A DNA stretch of 64,000 bases from Crocodylus rhombifer (GCA_038503035.1 JAVSML010001070.1:192055-256054), one strand, 5' to 3'. Shown: positions 21,817 to 33,405, numbered from the stretch's first letter. Numbers and translations are program-made. The notes: generated by a model from the sequence alone, not told the origin.

Positions 21817-23454
21817 TGTGCTATCAATAGCTGACTAGAGGCACACCTCAGTGGGAAGATCCAGATAGTGGCAGTAGCCAGGGCAAGAGTGTCTTCCTGG
21901 TGCTTGTGAAAAATAGAGAACACCTGCAAGGAAGCTATCTGTCAGAGTGCTTAAGGAATGAAATTTCATTATGATAATAATTTCCAATAAGTTATATGGA
22001 TGATTGGTTAAGATGTTTTCTTTTTTTTAAAGATTTTTCCTACCTTCCCATTTCTCACTGAAATTTAATTTAGACAGACATTGTCTGAATAGCTTTACTA
22101 AGGCAGGATAGTCTTCCACTTCACTCCTATTGTGAGAGCCAGTAGTTAGGCAGAGCTAAGAAGCAAATGTCCAGAGGATCAGGATCAATTTTAATTGGCC
22201 TGTAAAGTATCAGTCCATTTTCATAGATTCATCATTAGAAATACTGAATGGATGTGGGTCAAACACTGACCAGGCAGACTTGTGTGCACAAGGAAGATCA
22301 CTAAGAGGGTGATGTACCTGAGAACAGAGCCCTGAAGCAGAAGAAACTCCTTTAGATGCCCATTGCTGTCAGACTTTGTGTGGAAAAATTTATCTGTGAC
22401 AAATGTCATGGATTACACAAAGGAGCACTTGAATGGGGCCCCCAGTTGTACACAGTTTCTTGGAGCTTAAGCATCCTTGGATTCTGAGACCTGGCCTTTT
22501 GGTCCCTGAATGCCCTGCTTATCTGTGGCCACCCCAGGAGGTTACCTTTTGGCTTAGATCAGCAGTGACAGATTCCACCTCTTTAAGCAGTCAAAGTGCA
22601 CCTGAAGTCACAGACAGTGAAAACATAAAATAAAAATAATCTTCGTGGTTCAACAGCAATACAGCAGGCAGAGTCCTTGAGCCCTGAAGCCCAAATAGCC
22701 TCTGTCAAGAAAATAGCCCTGATTGTTCTCTTTCCAGCCTATTCTCTTGCTGTTCTATCTCCCTCTTGTCTCTAGGTGTCTCTTTTTCCAATGGCTTTGT
22801 TGCACAGGACACTTAGCCTTTGTTTTATCTGAGATCATAGCAAGCATTACCATCCCACATTAAAAGTTTGACCAAGTTCTAGACAGTTTCACAATAAAGC
22901 TTACTACAATCTTAGCCTGCTCTGGACAGGGCTGGAGCCGTCTGTACCACTTCCTAACTCCTGGGACCAGGTGCTGGATCTCTCATGTCCACCTGTGAGG
23001 ATGTGCAACTTCCATGCCCAGAGCCTGTGCATTCCCTGCCATGTTCCCACTGCTGCCCAGCCTGGGACTCCTGCCCTGTCTCATCTTGGTGTATCAGGGT
23101 ATCAGCTATTGATACAGCAGAGGAGGCATGGGGAGCTGAGCCCAGAGAGGGGTTCCACTCTGACCCTGGATCTGCAGAGCAGGCCAGATCTCTGTCATTG
23201 GCAATATTAAATTGACTCTGATGCAGTTCTGGGACTGGAACAAGCAAACAGCTGAGTATTGATCCCAGTTCTGGCACCACACCAGTCTTGAACTCATGCA
23301 AACTTCATGGAGCAGTCAGATGATAGCTGAATATATCTATTTAAAATGAAACAGAGATACACCTCCAACGAAAAGTTGTTACTGCTACAATACAATCACA
23401 CTAAACATGTGTTTTACTGCTTGACGTGTGGGCACTTGGGTTTTAAATGCAGTT
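21817..23454. other. non-coding DNA with a GC-rich portion, unclassified
   Basis: 22430-23320 is moderately GC-rich with open frames up to 115 codons on both strands (for example minus-strand 22954-23301) that lack recognisable domains. It may be an old repeat, but I found no ends or relatives in the window. Confidence 0.35.
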
Positions 23455-23930
23455 AATGGGCACATCCAGATGAACATGGACTTTTGGTTTGCCAGGGGCA
23501 GGTAGCAGCAGCACACCTTGCACTACCATTACTTGTCTCTGGGAAATGGCTGTGCCACGCGTGTTTTGGCACATGGCAAGTTACCCTGTCGGGGTGGGGG
23601 GTAGGGGAGGCTGGCCCCAGGAGCCTCACCTAGGGCTGTGGTGGCCTCCCGGGGCTGCAGCGATGGCGATTCTGCTACATAAAGTTTGGCTGGCAGCCAT
23701 AGCATGGCTCTGGATGGCCCAGCTCTGCTTTTGAGCAGCATGCACTGCCTGTGCATGTGCTTCTTTGCTTTTTTTTCCCCATGGATTTTTTTGATCCCTG
23801 GATATCTAGAGGTCAAAAAAATCTGTGGAAAAAAAAAGTGGAGCAGTGCATGCAGGGGCAGTGCTCCCCTTGCAGCATGAAGAATATCTAAATGTGAGGT
23901 ATGTGGCACCTAGACAAACCGGGCACTAGA
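23455..23930. mobile_element. MITE-like element with internal palindrome, copy A
   Basis: It begins GGGCACATCCAGATGAACAT, related to the starts at 33530 (GGGCATGCCCAGATGAGCAC) and 45190 (GGGCATGTCCAGATGATTGC). Inside is an inverted repeat, GATTTTTTTGA at 23784-23794 and TCAAAAAAATC at 23813-23823, also present in the 45190 copy. GC-rich unit words (CAGCAGCACACC, GCATGCACTGCC) complete the body. The right end is not defined. It is non-coding; the 126-codon minus frame is a shadow of composition. Confidence 0.5.
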
Positions 23931-25559
23931 CACACCAGGGAGTCTCTTCAGGTGCTGGAATCAACGTAAGCCTGATGTATCAACATAAATGAATTAGCAC
24001 ATAGTTTCCTGATGGCCCACCACCCAGTCACAGAGCTCTGACAGAGTTCTCGGCACTTCTGGTTTCAAACACAATTAACATTTTTTCTCAGTGCACAACT
24101 GCGGGAAACTGAGGGCAATTGAAGCATGCAAGAATATTATAACATGAGCATATTTAAACCAGAAATACTGTGACAAAATTATAGTCCATCACAGAGGGAG
24201 GTAAGGTTTGTTTAGAATAAAATCACTGGATCTTTGGAACAAAGATCTGTCTGTTTAAAGACAAGGTGAGCAAAACCTCCCTAGAAGGTTCATAATTTGA
24301 TGTTATTCTCTTTTGGGGAATGCAGGGTTGGGGTGGGGGGAACCTTGCTGCAGCTTAAATACATTTGCATTTGATTTAGGATCTAGGAGACAGTCTCACT
24401 TTCCATTTTGAAGTTGATGAGGGAAAAGGAGTTATAAAACTTTAAATGAACTTGATGATATCCTCCAGTACCTCCATGTTCTGTTTGGCTGTTTCAGAGC
24501 AAACATGAAGGTCATGTTTAATAAAGAACAGCTTTTCTATTGAATGTCAACTTCTTCTTTTAAGGAGAGAAGTTGCTAAACTCAATAAAGTTGATCTTCC
24601 CCATCTCCTTTCCCTGACCTTCCTCTTGGACTTCTAAATGGCCATCTATATTGGTCAATGCACACAAAACAAATACACACTGTCCATAGCCTGGATGGCT
24701 TTTGGGACTGGTAACAGAATACAGATCATGCACAGATCAATAGTATGATTCCACTACAAATAAGTAGTAAATGATAACTTTCTAATGAACTATTCTACTT
24801 CAAGTGGGTTGATGGAATTAGTACATTTCTTAGTAGTCAGCATCACAAAAAAAGAAAGAAACACTCTTGCAACTAACACTAATTGGTATCCTTATTAGCA
24901 GATAAAACAAAATAGAAAAGTCAAGGCTTGGATAAACTTTGAGACTGATTAATCCTTATTCTTCAAAAAGGTCCCTCCAGCTCAGGATTATTCCTCACTG
25001 GCTGAACAGTATAGGAGAAAATTCCTTTGTTGCTACCTATAGTATATTTGCAATATGAAGTGGATAGCAAGTGCTCAATTCTGTCAGCTGAATACCTTCC
25101 AGAAGCATAACCAAATATTAACCTAAATACTCAACATCATTTTATGAATGAGAGAAAAAAATCCTTTTTTTTTTTGCAAACTATTAAAATCAGATCCATG
25201 TACATTTTGATTTTAAAACAAGATTTTTTTGGGGGGGAGGGGAGGATGCCTATTTTTTTACCTATTCATTTTTTGCCCATTCATGTGAGACCTATCAATA
25301 ATAAAGCTTTGAAACGGGTTTGCAGATTGAATTCATTTCTTCTGCTGTTGCTTTTATTAAACAACACACACAAAACTAGCTTGGTTTACCAAAAAAAAAA
25401 GGTGGTGGGGGGACATTATACCTACAAACCAAGAAAAAGCCTTTTTTTATGCCACTGGGTTTGGACAGGCAGTCAAGTTTCTCCAGGGAGAGTCCCTGCT
25501 CTCTCAGAAGAAACCACGAGTGTGCCGAAGTTCATAATTTTTTTCCCAGGGTAAAAGTA
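23931..25559. other. AT-rich non-coding DNA, nothing recognised
   Basis: Several homopolymer runs occur (T10 near 25171, G7 near 25228, A10 near 25391). The 136-codon frame at 25144-25554 is poly-phenylalanine/lysine sequence across these runs and is not a gene. No TE ends were seen. Confidence 0.5.
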
Positions 25560-26194
25560 GGCATTCTGGGAGAAAAATAACTCAGGAATGACCTAAATAT
25601 AGTGGTTCCCTAGATAATGTTTCAGGGGACAGAACTTCTGTAGAGGCAGGAGACTCAGATCCAATCTCTGTAATCCCAGTAAGTTTTGTTTCGCTTTCCT
25701 CTTCCCTTCCCAGAGGGGTGGAGAGGTGGGGGGATAATGTGTGTCAGTCTCAGCCAAGCAGGGAGCTGAACATGCCCCCTGAGTGCTTTGGGCTGAAAAA
25801 GCCCAACACTGAAGCATTTGGGGGGGGGGTGTTCTGCTCCTTGCTTATTCCCTGCCTGAATCGTACTGCAGCACTTAGATGCAGATATGCATATAAACAT
25901 AATACTCCCTATCCAGCCTTAGCTGGGCTCCAACACAGCATGGGGGGAGGGGAAAGTCTGAAGGACTTCTTTGCATGAGGCAGAACCTGTCCCCTCCTTC
26001 CCTAACCTTGCCAATCCCTGCCTACATTCACTTTCTTTGGCACCTGCAATCTCCTGTCCTTCTGGAAAACAGGCGAGCTAAAACTGTTATCTGTGGAATG
26101 CAAGGGCACCGCTCGGAGAGAGAAAGGAGGAGGGAAAGGGGAGAAAGAGGGGGGCCAGCTGCTGGAAAATCACTGACAGTGAAACTGACTGGGG

Positions 26195-26200
26195 TATAAA
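26195..26200 (+). promoter_or_regulatory. TATA box of the LTR-like element
   Basis: TATAAA sits in GGGGTATAAAGATCCCG. Transcription would start about 25-30 bases downstream, leaving a short R region before the AATAAA at 26275. The inference rests on this spacing. Confidence 0.5.
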
Positions 26201-26274
26201 GATCCCGCTGTTGCAGGGTTAGGTGTGCAGGATTTGAGACAATACAGTCTCCCTGTGCCTTTTACTTGAGCTCA

Positions 26275-26280
26275 AATAAA
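26275..26280 (+). terminator. polyadenylation signal of the LTR-like element
   Basis: The hexamer AATAAA in GCTCAAATAAACTCTG is followed by TGTGTTTATTTGG about 20 bases later, a T/GT-rich downstream element. Confidence 0.5.
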
Positions 26281-26774
26281 CTCTGTCTGCTTCTCCCCCA
26301 GTGTGTTTATTTGGCGTGACGCACACTGGGCAACGAACCCAATTGTTGCCTCCCTCGGGCATCTTGTGCCGGCAATGTGAGGATCAAGTATGTGTAAAAT
26401 ATATGGCCAAAAATTAAAAAATGGATATAAGTAGATATTTTCACATTAGAGTTAGTTTCCAAAAAACCCTTTCCCTTTAAATGTATAAAACAATCTTTTC
26501 TCAAAATTAAATATCATGCTATTTTTGTCAATTAAGCAGCAGCACCCTACTTTTACAAATGGGGAGAAAAATGTTTTAGCATTGAATACCTGTAGTTTCA
26601 AGTAATGACTCCATACATGATTATCAAGACCAGTAATATTTTACAAAGATACTGCCACAATTTTTCACAAGCAAATTAAAGTATTTACTTATCTTGACAT
26701 ATCTAAGTGTGCTATGGCCAATATCCACATGTCTTATCCTTTAACAACTTGTACCCTAAATTGGAAGTGTTCCT

Positions 26775-26979
26775 GGGCATGTCTGCATGAGATATTTACT
26801 GCATAGTAGACAAATTAGCTGAGCAGTAAATGTTGAACACCTACATGTGTGCCCCTATTAGTCTGAAGCAAACAAACTTAACTCTGTAGCAGGATAGTAC
26901 TTGTAAATACACTAAACTTACAAGCAATAAACCTGGAGCTATAAGCTTCACATAATATGCATTTGTAGAAGCACTCCCC
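26775..26979. mobile_element. Harbinger-like MITE, about 205 bp
   Basis: The left end is GGGCATGTCTGCATGAGATA; the right end read in complement is GGGGAGTGCTTCTACAAATG. Just inside, the left end has TTTACTGCATAG and ATTAGCTGAGCAGTAAA, motifs shared with the ends at 36298-36747 and 58285-58850. No coding sequence is present. Target duplication is unclear, and the superfamily is inferred from the ends. Confidence 0.5.
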
Positions 26980-27199
26980 TTTGTTGTTTTCAGTCTTTTG
27001 GATTCAGTCCCACCTTAACAACTTCAGTGCCCACCATGGGTTTAAAATACAGATAATTTCTCTTCATTTTACCCTTAGTGACAATGTTGAAGTTGGACAT
27101 TACTAACTCTTACCTAGAATTTAGGTATGGACACAACAATGGGTTGATATGATATAAAATCCATTTCACTTTTTTCCTTTTCATTTTTGTACTAATTAT

Positions 27200-28445
27200 G
27201 ATGGAAAGGCTGATACATATACATGTTGGTGGGAATGGCAAAAATGCCTTGATAGCTTTCTTACTCAGTGTTCAATATTCTCCCATCATCTTTAGCCAAA
27301 ATATTGTTTTCCCCCAAATAATATCAACAATATATTTAGCCCATTTGTAGATCAACTTTATGTAGAGAGTTATCTTCAAGTATCTAAAAAAAGGTCTTCA
27401 AATGTTTTGAAATTAAAACCACTTCATGCTCCTTTTTGAATTTCATTTTACTTGTGAGGTCATGGAAACATGATGCTGCCATAAAAAATGATTTTTTTCT
27501 TAAAGGCCATTCTGAATGAGGAAGTCACTAGGACTGTTAAGATAGTTCATCAGTAATTAGTGGATGATACACTGTGCTGTTTACATATCACCAGGAGCAA
27601 TGTCTTGTATCTTCACTGTCACAACCATTTTTTGCCTGAAATAGAGCAGCTGCATCATTGCTGACACTAACAAGAAGTTTCCAGTCCAGATTGTTTTTTG
27701 TTACATAATTATCAAACAGGCTAAATTATCAAAGACGCAAAAATCTCTGAGTTTCTTGTTTTAGTTGGTATGCTTGAAACACTCAAGCTTTTCAGTCCCA
27801 AACACATAACACATGAAAGCAATCAGAACTTGTGCACTGAAATGTCTAAGGAATCATCCAAATGCACTGAAAAACACTCTGATTTGACCAACTCTTTCCA
27901 AGAATTGAGATTTAACAACATTGGACATGTCTATGCCTCAAGCCACAGCATCGTTAGACGCAAGGCTGCTGGTTTCATTCCTGGATGCTTCCTCATTAAG
28001 AACCTATTCATCTTCATCAGTGATCCCTGGTTTTAGAAATTCTTCACCAGTTATGAATGGTTTTATCCTCTCCTCACTCAGGGGGATATCAACAAAAAGA
28101 GACATAAAGCTGCATCACTGATGGTGATTGCAGAAAACATATGCTTTTCTTGTGTCTTCATTTAGCATCATGTACCTCCAAAGAACTAACCATCTTGTCC
28201 TTCAAAGATACCTGTTTAGTTTCCAGATAATACTTCAGGTTAATTGGTTTCATTGCTGAGTTTCAGCACAGACAGCTCACAGCAACAGTGATACTTCATA
28301 ACTAACACTCTTTGTGATACTACATTTTAAGTAACTGGTTCATATGCCTCCAGTTCTCAGTCACTTTCACTTCTAGAGTCTATTCGTCTTAAAGATGATG
28401 CACTTTCTTCTGACTCCTTTACCCTAGTTTTTGTGAAGCCATATC
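27200..28445 (-). pseudogene. decayed hAT transposase (BED-finger, Charlie/ZBED-like)
   Basis: On the minus strand, translation in shifting frames gives hAT transposase landmarks in the right order: YGFTKTRVKESEE near 28430 (family YGFT-x-T), AMKPINLKYYLETKQVSLKD near 28245 (the BED finger segment, family MKPSKLKRHLETKHP), then FITGEEFLKPGITDE near 28060, SNDAVA and DMSNVV near 27950, NYVTKNNLDWKLLVSVSNDA near 27690 (family KNGLDWKKC-x-G-(I/V)-C-T-D-G), and KKEHEVVL near 27425 (family EH-x-x-LL-x-HTEVRW). Multiple stops and frameshifts rule out a working protein. The C-terminal dimerisation domain is not visible. In family terms the intact enzyme would excise and integrate hAT elements; this copy is a fossil. 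Confidence 0.7.
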
Positions 28446-28525
28446 TGTAGAATCCTTGTTTTCTTGAAGTCCTATAAATTAAGAATAATTATCTGGATGT
28501 GGAACATGTTGGGGGAGCTGCAGTT
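28446..28525. other. short spacer between hAT relic and CR1
   Basis: This is an AT-rich spacer between the hAT transposase relic and the CR1 3' end. No feature was recognised. Confidence 0.5.
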
Positions 28526-31500
28526 GATTTCATAGACATTAGGGCTGGAAGGGACCTCGGAAGATCATCGAGTCCAGCCCCCCACCCAAAGGGCAGGAAG
28601 TGGATCCCAGAAAGATAAGCATCCAATTTGCTCTTGAAGGTGTTCAATGTAGGTGTTTGAACAACCTCCGATGGCAGGCTGTTCCAGACCTTCCAGGCTC
28701 ATACAGTAAAGAAATTCTTCCTTTATGTCCAGCCTGCAACAGTCTTGTAGTAATTTATGACTGTTCGACCTCGTCATCCCTTGGGGCGCTCTGGTGAACA
28801 AACGTTCCCCCAGATCCTGGTGGTCACCCCTGATAAACTTATAGGTGGGCATCAGATCACCCCTGAGCCTGAGCTTTTCCAGGCTAAACAGCCCCATGGC
28901 TCTCAGCCTGTCGTTGTAAGGTCTGTTTTCCTGACCTCTGATCATGTGCGTGACTCTCCTCTGGACTCTCTCAAGCTTCTCCACATCCTTTTTGAATTGT
29001 GGAGCCCAAAACTGGATGCAGTACTCCAGCTGTGGCCTCACCAAGGCTGAGTACAAGGGGAGAATGACGTCCTGGGATTTGCTTGAGAAGCATCTATGGA
29101 TGCAAGCCAGTGTTTTGGTCATTTAAGTAGCCACAGCATTGCATTGCAGGCTCATGTTCATCTTGTAGTCAATGATGACCCCCAAGTTTTTTTCTTCCGT
29201 AGTGCTAGCCAGCGTAGCACTGCCAAGCCTATAAGGATGCTGCAGGTTTTTCTTCCCAAGGTGGAGAACCTTGCATTTTTCAGTGTTAAACACGATCAGG
29301 TTCTCATCTGTCCATTTGCTGAGCCTGTCCAGGTCAGCCTGAATCACCCTCCTGTCTTCTGGTGTGGATGCTTTGCCCCAAAGTTTGGTGTCATCGGCAA
29401 ACTGGGCCAGTCCGCTTCTGACTCCAATGTCCACATCATTAATGAAGATGTTGAACAATATGGGTCCAAGGACAAAGCCTTGGGGGACCTCACTGGTCAC
29501 AGGACACCATGATGAGTGACTTCCATCTATTATTACCCTCTGGGTCCAACCACAGAGCCAATTCTCCAGCCAGTGGATTGTTGTGGAACCAAGGCCACAA
29601 TTGGCCAGTTTCACCGGGAGGTGATCATCAGATACCAGCTCGAAAGCTTTTTTGAAGTCAAGGTATATGACATCAATCTCTTCTTCCTTCTCCAGGTGAT
29701 AGGTCACCTGATCGTAGAAGGAAATGAGATTGGTCAAGCAAGACCTACCCGCAATAAACCCATGCTGGCTATTCCTTAGGATGTTGGCATCGCCCAGTCC
29801 ATTAAGGATGGACTCTTTAATAAACTTTCCTAAGATCTTTCCCAAGATAGAAGTCAGGCTGATAGGCCTATAGTTAGCCGGATCCACTTTCCTCCCTTTC
29901 TTGAATATTGGTATCACATTGGCCTTCTTCCAGTCTTCAGGCACTACATCAGACCGCCAGGAGTTTTCAAAGATCCGTTGCAGAGTCTGGGCTATGATGC
30001 TCGCCAGCTCATTGAGTGCCCTGGGGTGTAGATTGTCAGGGCTAGCTGACTTGAAGGTATCCAGCTTCTCAAGGTGTTCCTTCACGAGGTCAGCATTAAT
30101 GGAGGGCAAGGGATCTCCCTCACCCAAACCTCCCTGTTCTGTAGTGGGCAAGGACATCCCATGGGACTGATCAAAGACTGATGGAAAGTACCCATTTAAT
30201 AGGCTGGCTTTTTCCTGGGTGTCAATTGTCAGTTGCCCCATCTGGTTCAGTAGGGGTCCAACGTTGCCCTTGCTTTTCCTTCAGCTCCCCACATATCTGA
30301 AAAAGGACTGTTTACTGTCCTTGATGCTCAAAGCTAGTTGGAGTTCAGTTGCAGCCTTGGCTTTCCTGGTTTGCTCCCTGCAGGACTGGACGAGTGCTGA
30401 ATAATCCTCTTTGGAGGTGACTCCCATCCTCCATCCTTTGTAGGCCTTTTTTTTTAGACTCAGGAGGTCTGCTAGTCCCTGGAGAGCCGGGGGGGCTGCT
30501 GTGTCCTCTTGCTGCCTTTCCTCCGAGATGGAATAGACTTAGCTTGTGCATTGAGGATGGCTGCCTTGAGGAGCAACCACTCTTCTTTAATTCCCCTCTC
30601 CCTGGGGTCATGGTCCCTTAGGGCCTCACTGACTAGCCTCCAGGGCTTGTCAAAGTCAGCTCTTCTGAAGTCAAGGACTTCAGTGTTGCTGACTGACTTG
30701 CCAGCTTTACGGCAGATGGTGAGGGTGATCAGCTCATGGTCGCTGTCACCCAGCTTCCCATTGATCACTAGGTTGCCGATTAGGTCATCCCCAGTAGCCA
30801 GTACCAGGTTGAGCAGCGCTTTGCCTCTCGTTGGCCCATAAACTTCTTAAGTCAGGTAGAGGTCATCCACACATGAGAGAAAGCTTTGCAACCGCTCCGT
30901 TTTTGAGACGTCCAGGTAATTGAAGTCACCCATGACAACCATGGTCCTGGAGCATGCAGCCTCAGCCAGTTCCCAGGAGAACGTCTGGTCGAGCTCAGGA
31001 CTTTGGGTGGGAGGTCTGTAGTTGCTTCCCACCATTGTGTCCCCTGTGCCGTGTTCCCCATGGATTTTAACCCAGAGGGTCTCCAGTCATCCACCCTGGT
31101 CACCATGATCAGCTTGCAGGGACGTGTAGCTTTCCTTAACATAGAGAGCTACACCCCCACCCCTTTTAGCTACATGATCTCTCCTGTACAGGGTATAGCC
31201 ATCAATACCTGTGGCCCAGTCATGGGTGGAGTCCCACCAGGTCTCCGTGATCCCTATGACATCATAATTATTTGCATTGAGCAGGAGAGCGAGCTCCTCC
31301 TGCTTGTTCCCCAAGCTCCTGGGATTTGTGTACAGGCAGGCAAGTGTCCCCTTGGGGGCTCTTGCCTTGCCCACAGATTGTACCAGGGCTGGGTCAGGGG
31401 TGAGTTCCCTTAAGTGCCTTGGCCTGCTGGCTTTGCAAGGGTTGCTCAGTGGGCCAGCAGTGGTGGTAGTCCCCCCGCCCTCCAACGGGCTTTGTTTAAA

Positions 31501-31560
31501 GGCTGGTGGAGCAGGTCAGCCAGTCTGGCTGAGAAGAGCCTTCTCCCCAGGTATGTAACT
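28526..31560 (-). mobile_element. near-complete CR1 LINE (CR1-A), minus strand
   Basis: The 3' end lies at the low-coordinate side: GATTTCATAGACATTAGGGC and GGAAGGGACCTCGGAAGATC are the complement of the CR1 tail. The element extends about 3.0 kb to near 31560, where CR1 sequence (AAGGCTCTTCTCAGCCAGAC read on the minus strand) fades out. It therefore contains the whole ORF2 and a little upstream sequence but no recognisable ORF1. It shares its tail with the copies at 48505-48620 and 49222-51071, so these three belong to one subfamily. Its ORF2 is described separately. Confidence 0.9.
28566..31485 (-). pseudogene. CR1-A ORF2: apurinic-like endonuclease plus reverse transcriptase, broken
   Basis: In order, from high to low coordinates: endonuclease start YTNPRSLGNKQEELALLL and TETWWD (about 31360-31240), SNYRPPTQSPELDQTF and MGDFNYLDVS (about 31030-30900), and GDSDHELITL (about 30750). 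Then come the RT fingers NVIPIFKKGRKVDPANYRPI, HGFIAGRSCLTNLISFYDQV, palm motif A YLDFKKAFELV, PQGFVLGPILFN and the catalytic box FADDTKLW (near 29378-29402), and the thumb region [20 protein letters not shown]. The catalytic Asp residues are present. Breaks are frameshifts in the endonuclease, a TGA at 30281-30283 and a TAA at 29123-29125. The family role is target-primed reverse transcription in the nucleus. This copy cannot make an intact protein. Confidence 0.9.
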
Positions 31561-32315
31561 GGGCTTTGGAATATGCATGGGATTGATGCCCAGGTGGGTA
31601 TGGAACAGTACTTAGGACCCACATTAAACCATCTGTACCATGGCCATGTTTCCATTTAAAGCTGCCTTCACACCTACCTCCCATTTCCATACACAGTTTC
31701 ACAGCCAACATTTAGCCCCCCACATAGCCCCTAAAAGCCCATTTCTACAAGGCCTATACATAGTTCCACAGCCTACTGCCAGGCCCACACAACGCCATAG
31801 CTCACCTACTAGCACAAGACACTTCCTGCCACCTATTTATACAGTTCGCTAGCCTACTCACTCCTCTAACCCTGCATGCATTCTTAAGCCAGTTCTCAAC
31901 ATGGTCTACATATCGTTTATCCCCCCATCCCAAACACAACCGCACAGCCTTGCCAGTTCCAGGAAGCTTCTCATAGCTTATCTCTCATGTTCCCTTTTTG
32001 AGGCATGTTGTATAGGCACCTGAGGTAACACTGGGCATGTAGCTCTGAAGTAGAACCAGCAGCTAGACTAGTTAACTCTGCCTCAGCATGGATCATTAGT
32101 TTGCCCCCAGTGCTGTATTAAGGAGGTTCTACTGCTTCCCATTTGGGAGGTAGTATGCGTACAGAGCAGCACAGCATCTCAGCAAGATTTTGTTCAGCAC
32201 TGTGGGAATGTGTGGGAGCCTGGGGAGGCAGGGGAGTGGGAGTCAGCTGTTCCAAATATCTGTGCTTTTAACCTAGAAATAGCAAGACCAAGGATTGCTA
32301 TCTGACAAATACTAG
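31561..32315. other. C-rich, G-poor non-coding DNA
   Basis: 31640-31990 is unusually poor in G on the plus strand, with repeated CCCAC/CCTAC words (CACCTACCTCCC, CAGCCTACTGCC, TAGCCTACTC). No tandem period was fixed. The remainder to 32315 shows nothing recognisable. Confidence 0.4.
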
Positions 32316-32530
32316 TCTTGGTGTCAAGAGATTTGAGCTTTATTTGTACCATTGTCATTGATCTGCTGCCTGATCTTAGGCACACCACTGGTTTCCCTTT
32401 TCCTGCCTTGTCTATTTAGACTGTAAACTCTTGATGGCAGGTTCCTGTCTTTCATTAAATTATATATTAAGTCCAGTGGTTGTCACAGTGGAGCCAAGAT
32501 ATCTTTTAGTGCCATTAGGAAAAGCTTATT
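32316..32530 (+). mobile_element. MIR/CORE-type SINE remnant
   Basis: The layout of an amniote CORE-SINE is visible: TTGGTGTCAAGAGATTTGAG (family GGAGTCAGGAGACCTGGGTT), CTGCTGCCTGATCTTAGGCA (family TGTGTGACCTTGGGCAAGTC), CTGGTTTCCCTTTT (family CTCAGTTTCCTC) and TTGTCTATTTAGACTGTAAA CTCTTGATGGCAGG (family AGACTGTAAGCTCTT..GGGCAGGG). It then runs into CAGTGGAGCCAAGAT, matching the CAATGGGGCCCTGAT area. It is old and diverged. It is tRNA-derived in family terms, with L2-type machinery for retroposition; no promoter function is claimed here. Confidence 0.75.
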
Positions 32531-33405
32531 ATTTATATGAAAGTTATTTAAGTCTTCATCTGAGAGCTAAACAAACTCATACCAGTTTTGAAGTTCTGTT
32601 TTTTTCAGAAACTGGTAGTTGTTTCAAGGCAATGTTTCAGTTATATTTTCTAGGTTGTACAGAATATTACTTGGGTAAAGCCCTTCAGAGTTGTTCTTAC
32701 TGAAGTTCTCATTGAAATCTCAGGTCTTGTGTTTGCTTTCAGGTGTTAGATAGTTCCTAATTTTTAGGACTTTTTTTCCAGCAAAAATGGGGGGGCTGAG
32801 AATTTACCTTAAAAATTTTTTAAAGAAAAAAAAACACCCAATAATTTTCATGTCATCATAGCACTTCAACATTTGAGCTTAAAATAAAAGAAAACAAAAA
32901 TAAGATTGCAACAATTTGCAATGCTACGCTAAATTCCCTGGTTAGGCAAGGAAACTCCAGGGTAGGCAATTCTCTCCTTATACATGTGCTTTAATACTGA
33001 TAAAGGCTTAACTTCTGGAAGGGGATATTTATTTTTTGGCCTTTTATTTCTTGTTGAAAAAAAAAAGATTCTCAAACTCTCATAAGATTTATAGGTTGTA
33101 TTCTGTCAGCCTGAAAGCAATTTAACTCCCTGTTCCTGAAAAGCTATTGTTTCAAGTATTCCTTGACAGTATACATGCCATTATATCAGAGGCCATACTG
33201 CAAAGTTGTCTTTCTCTGACCTCTGCAGTTATCCATTTGGCCTTATTAATTCTGAGAATTCTAGCAAGATCTTGAGGATGAAGTGAAATCAGTCTGGCTG
33301 GCTAGTGAATTAAGATCTAAAAATAAAACACAAAGGAGGAAGAAATGATGACCTAAGAGCATCCAGCCCTATATTACACCAGGTCCTGAACTTATAACAG
33401 CTATT
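32531..33405. other. AT-rich non-coding DNA, nothing recognised
   Basis: Poly-A/T tracts occur (near 32820 and 33057). No open frame or TE signature was recognised. Confidence 0.5.

Larger units (their letters stand above)
25560..26345 (+). mobile_element. probable solo LTR of an endogenous retrovirus-like element
   Basis: The 3' part has LTR architecture: a TATA box (TATAAA, 26195-26200), a polyadenylation signal 80 bases downstream (AATAAA, 26275-26280), then a GT-rich downstream region with a perfect 9-bp hairpin (CCCAGTGTG 26297-26305 pairing with CACACTGGG 26322-26330). The upstream ~600 bases are C-rich with purine-rich tracts, as in U3 regions. The exact 5' boundary and target duplication could not be fixed, and no gag, pol or env sequence is adjacent, so it is a solo LTR or fragment. 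Orientation is plus. Confidence 0.5.

Noticed and set aside
22954..23301. 115-codon minus-strand frame in a GC-rich stretch
   Set aside because: No recognisable domain; overlapping frames of similar length on the other strand.
25144..25554. 136-codon frame
   Set aside because: Translation consists largely of Phe/Leu/Lys runs over homopolymers; not protein-like.
29096..31558. Plus-strand open frames over the CR1-A element
   Set aside because: They are shadows of the minus-strand ORF2, which has the recognisable endonuclease and RT motifs in order.
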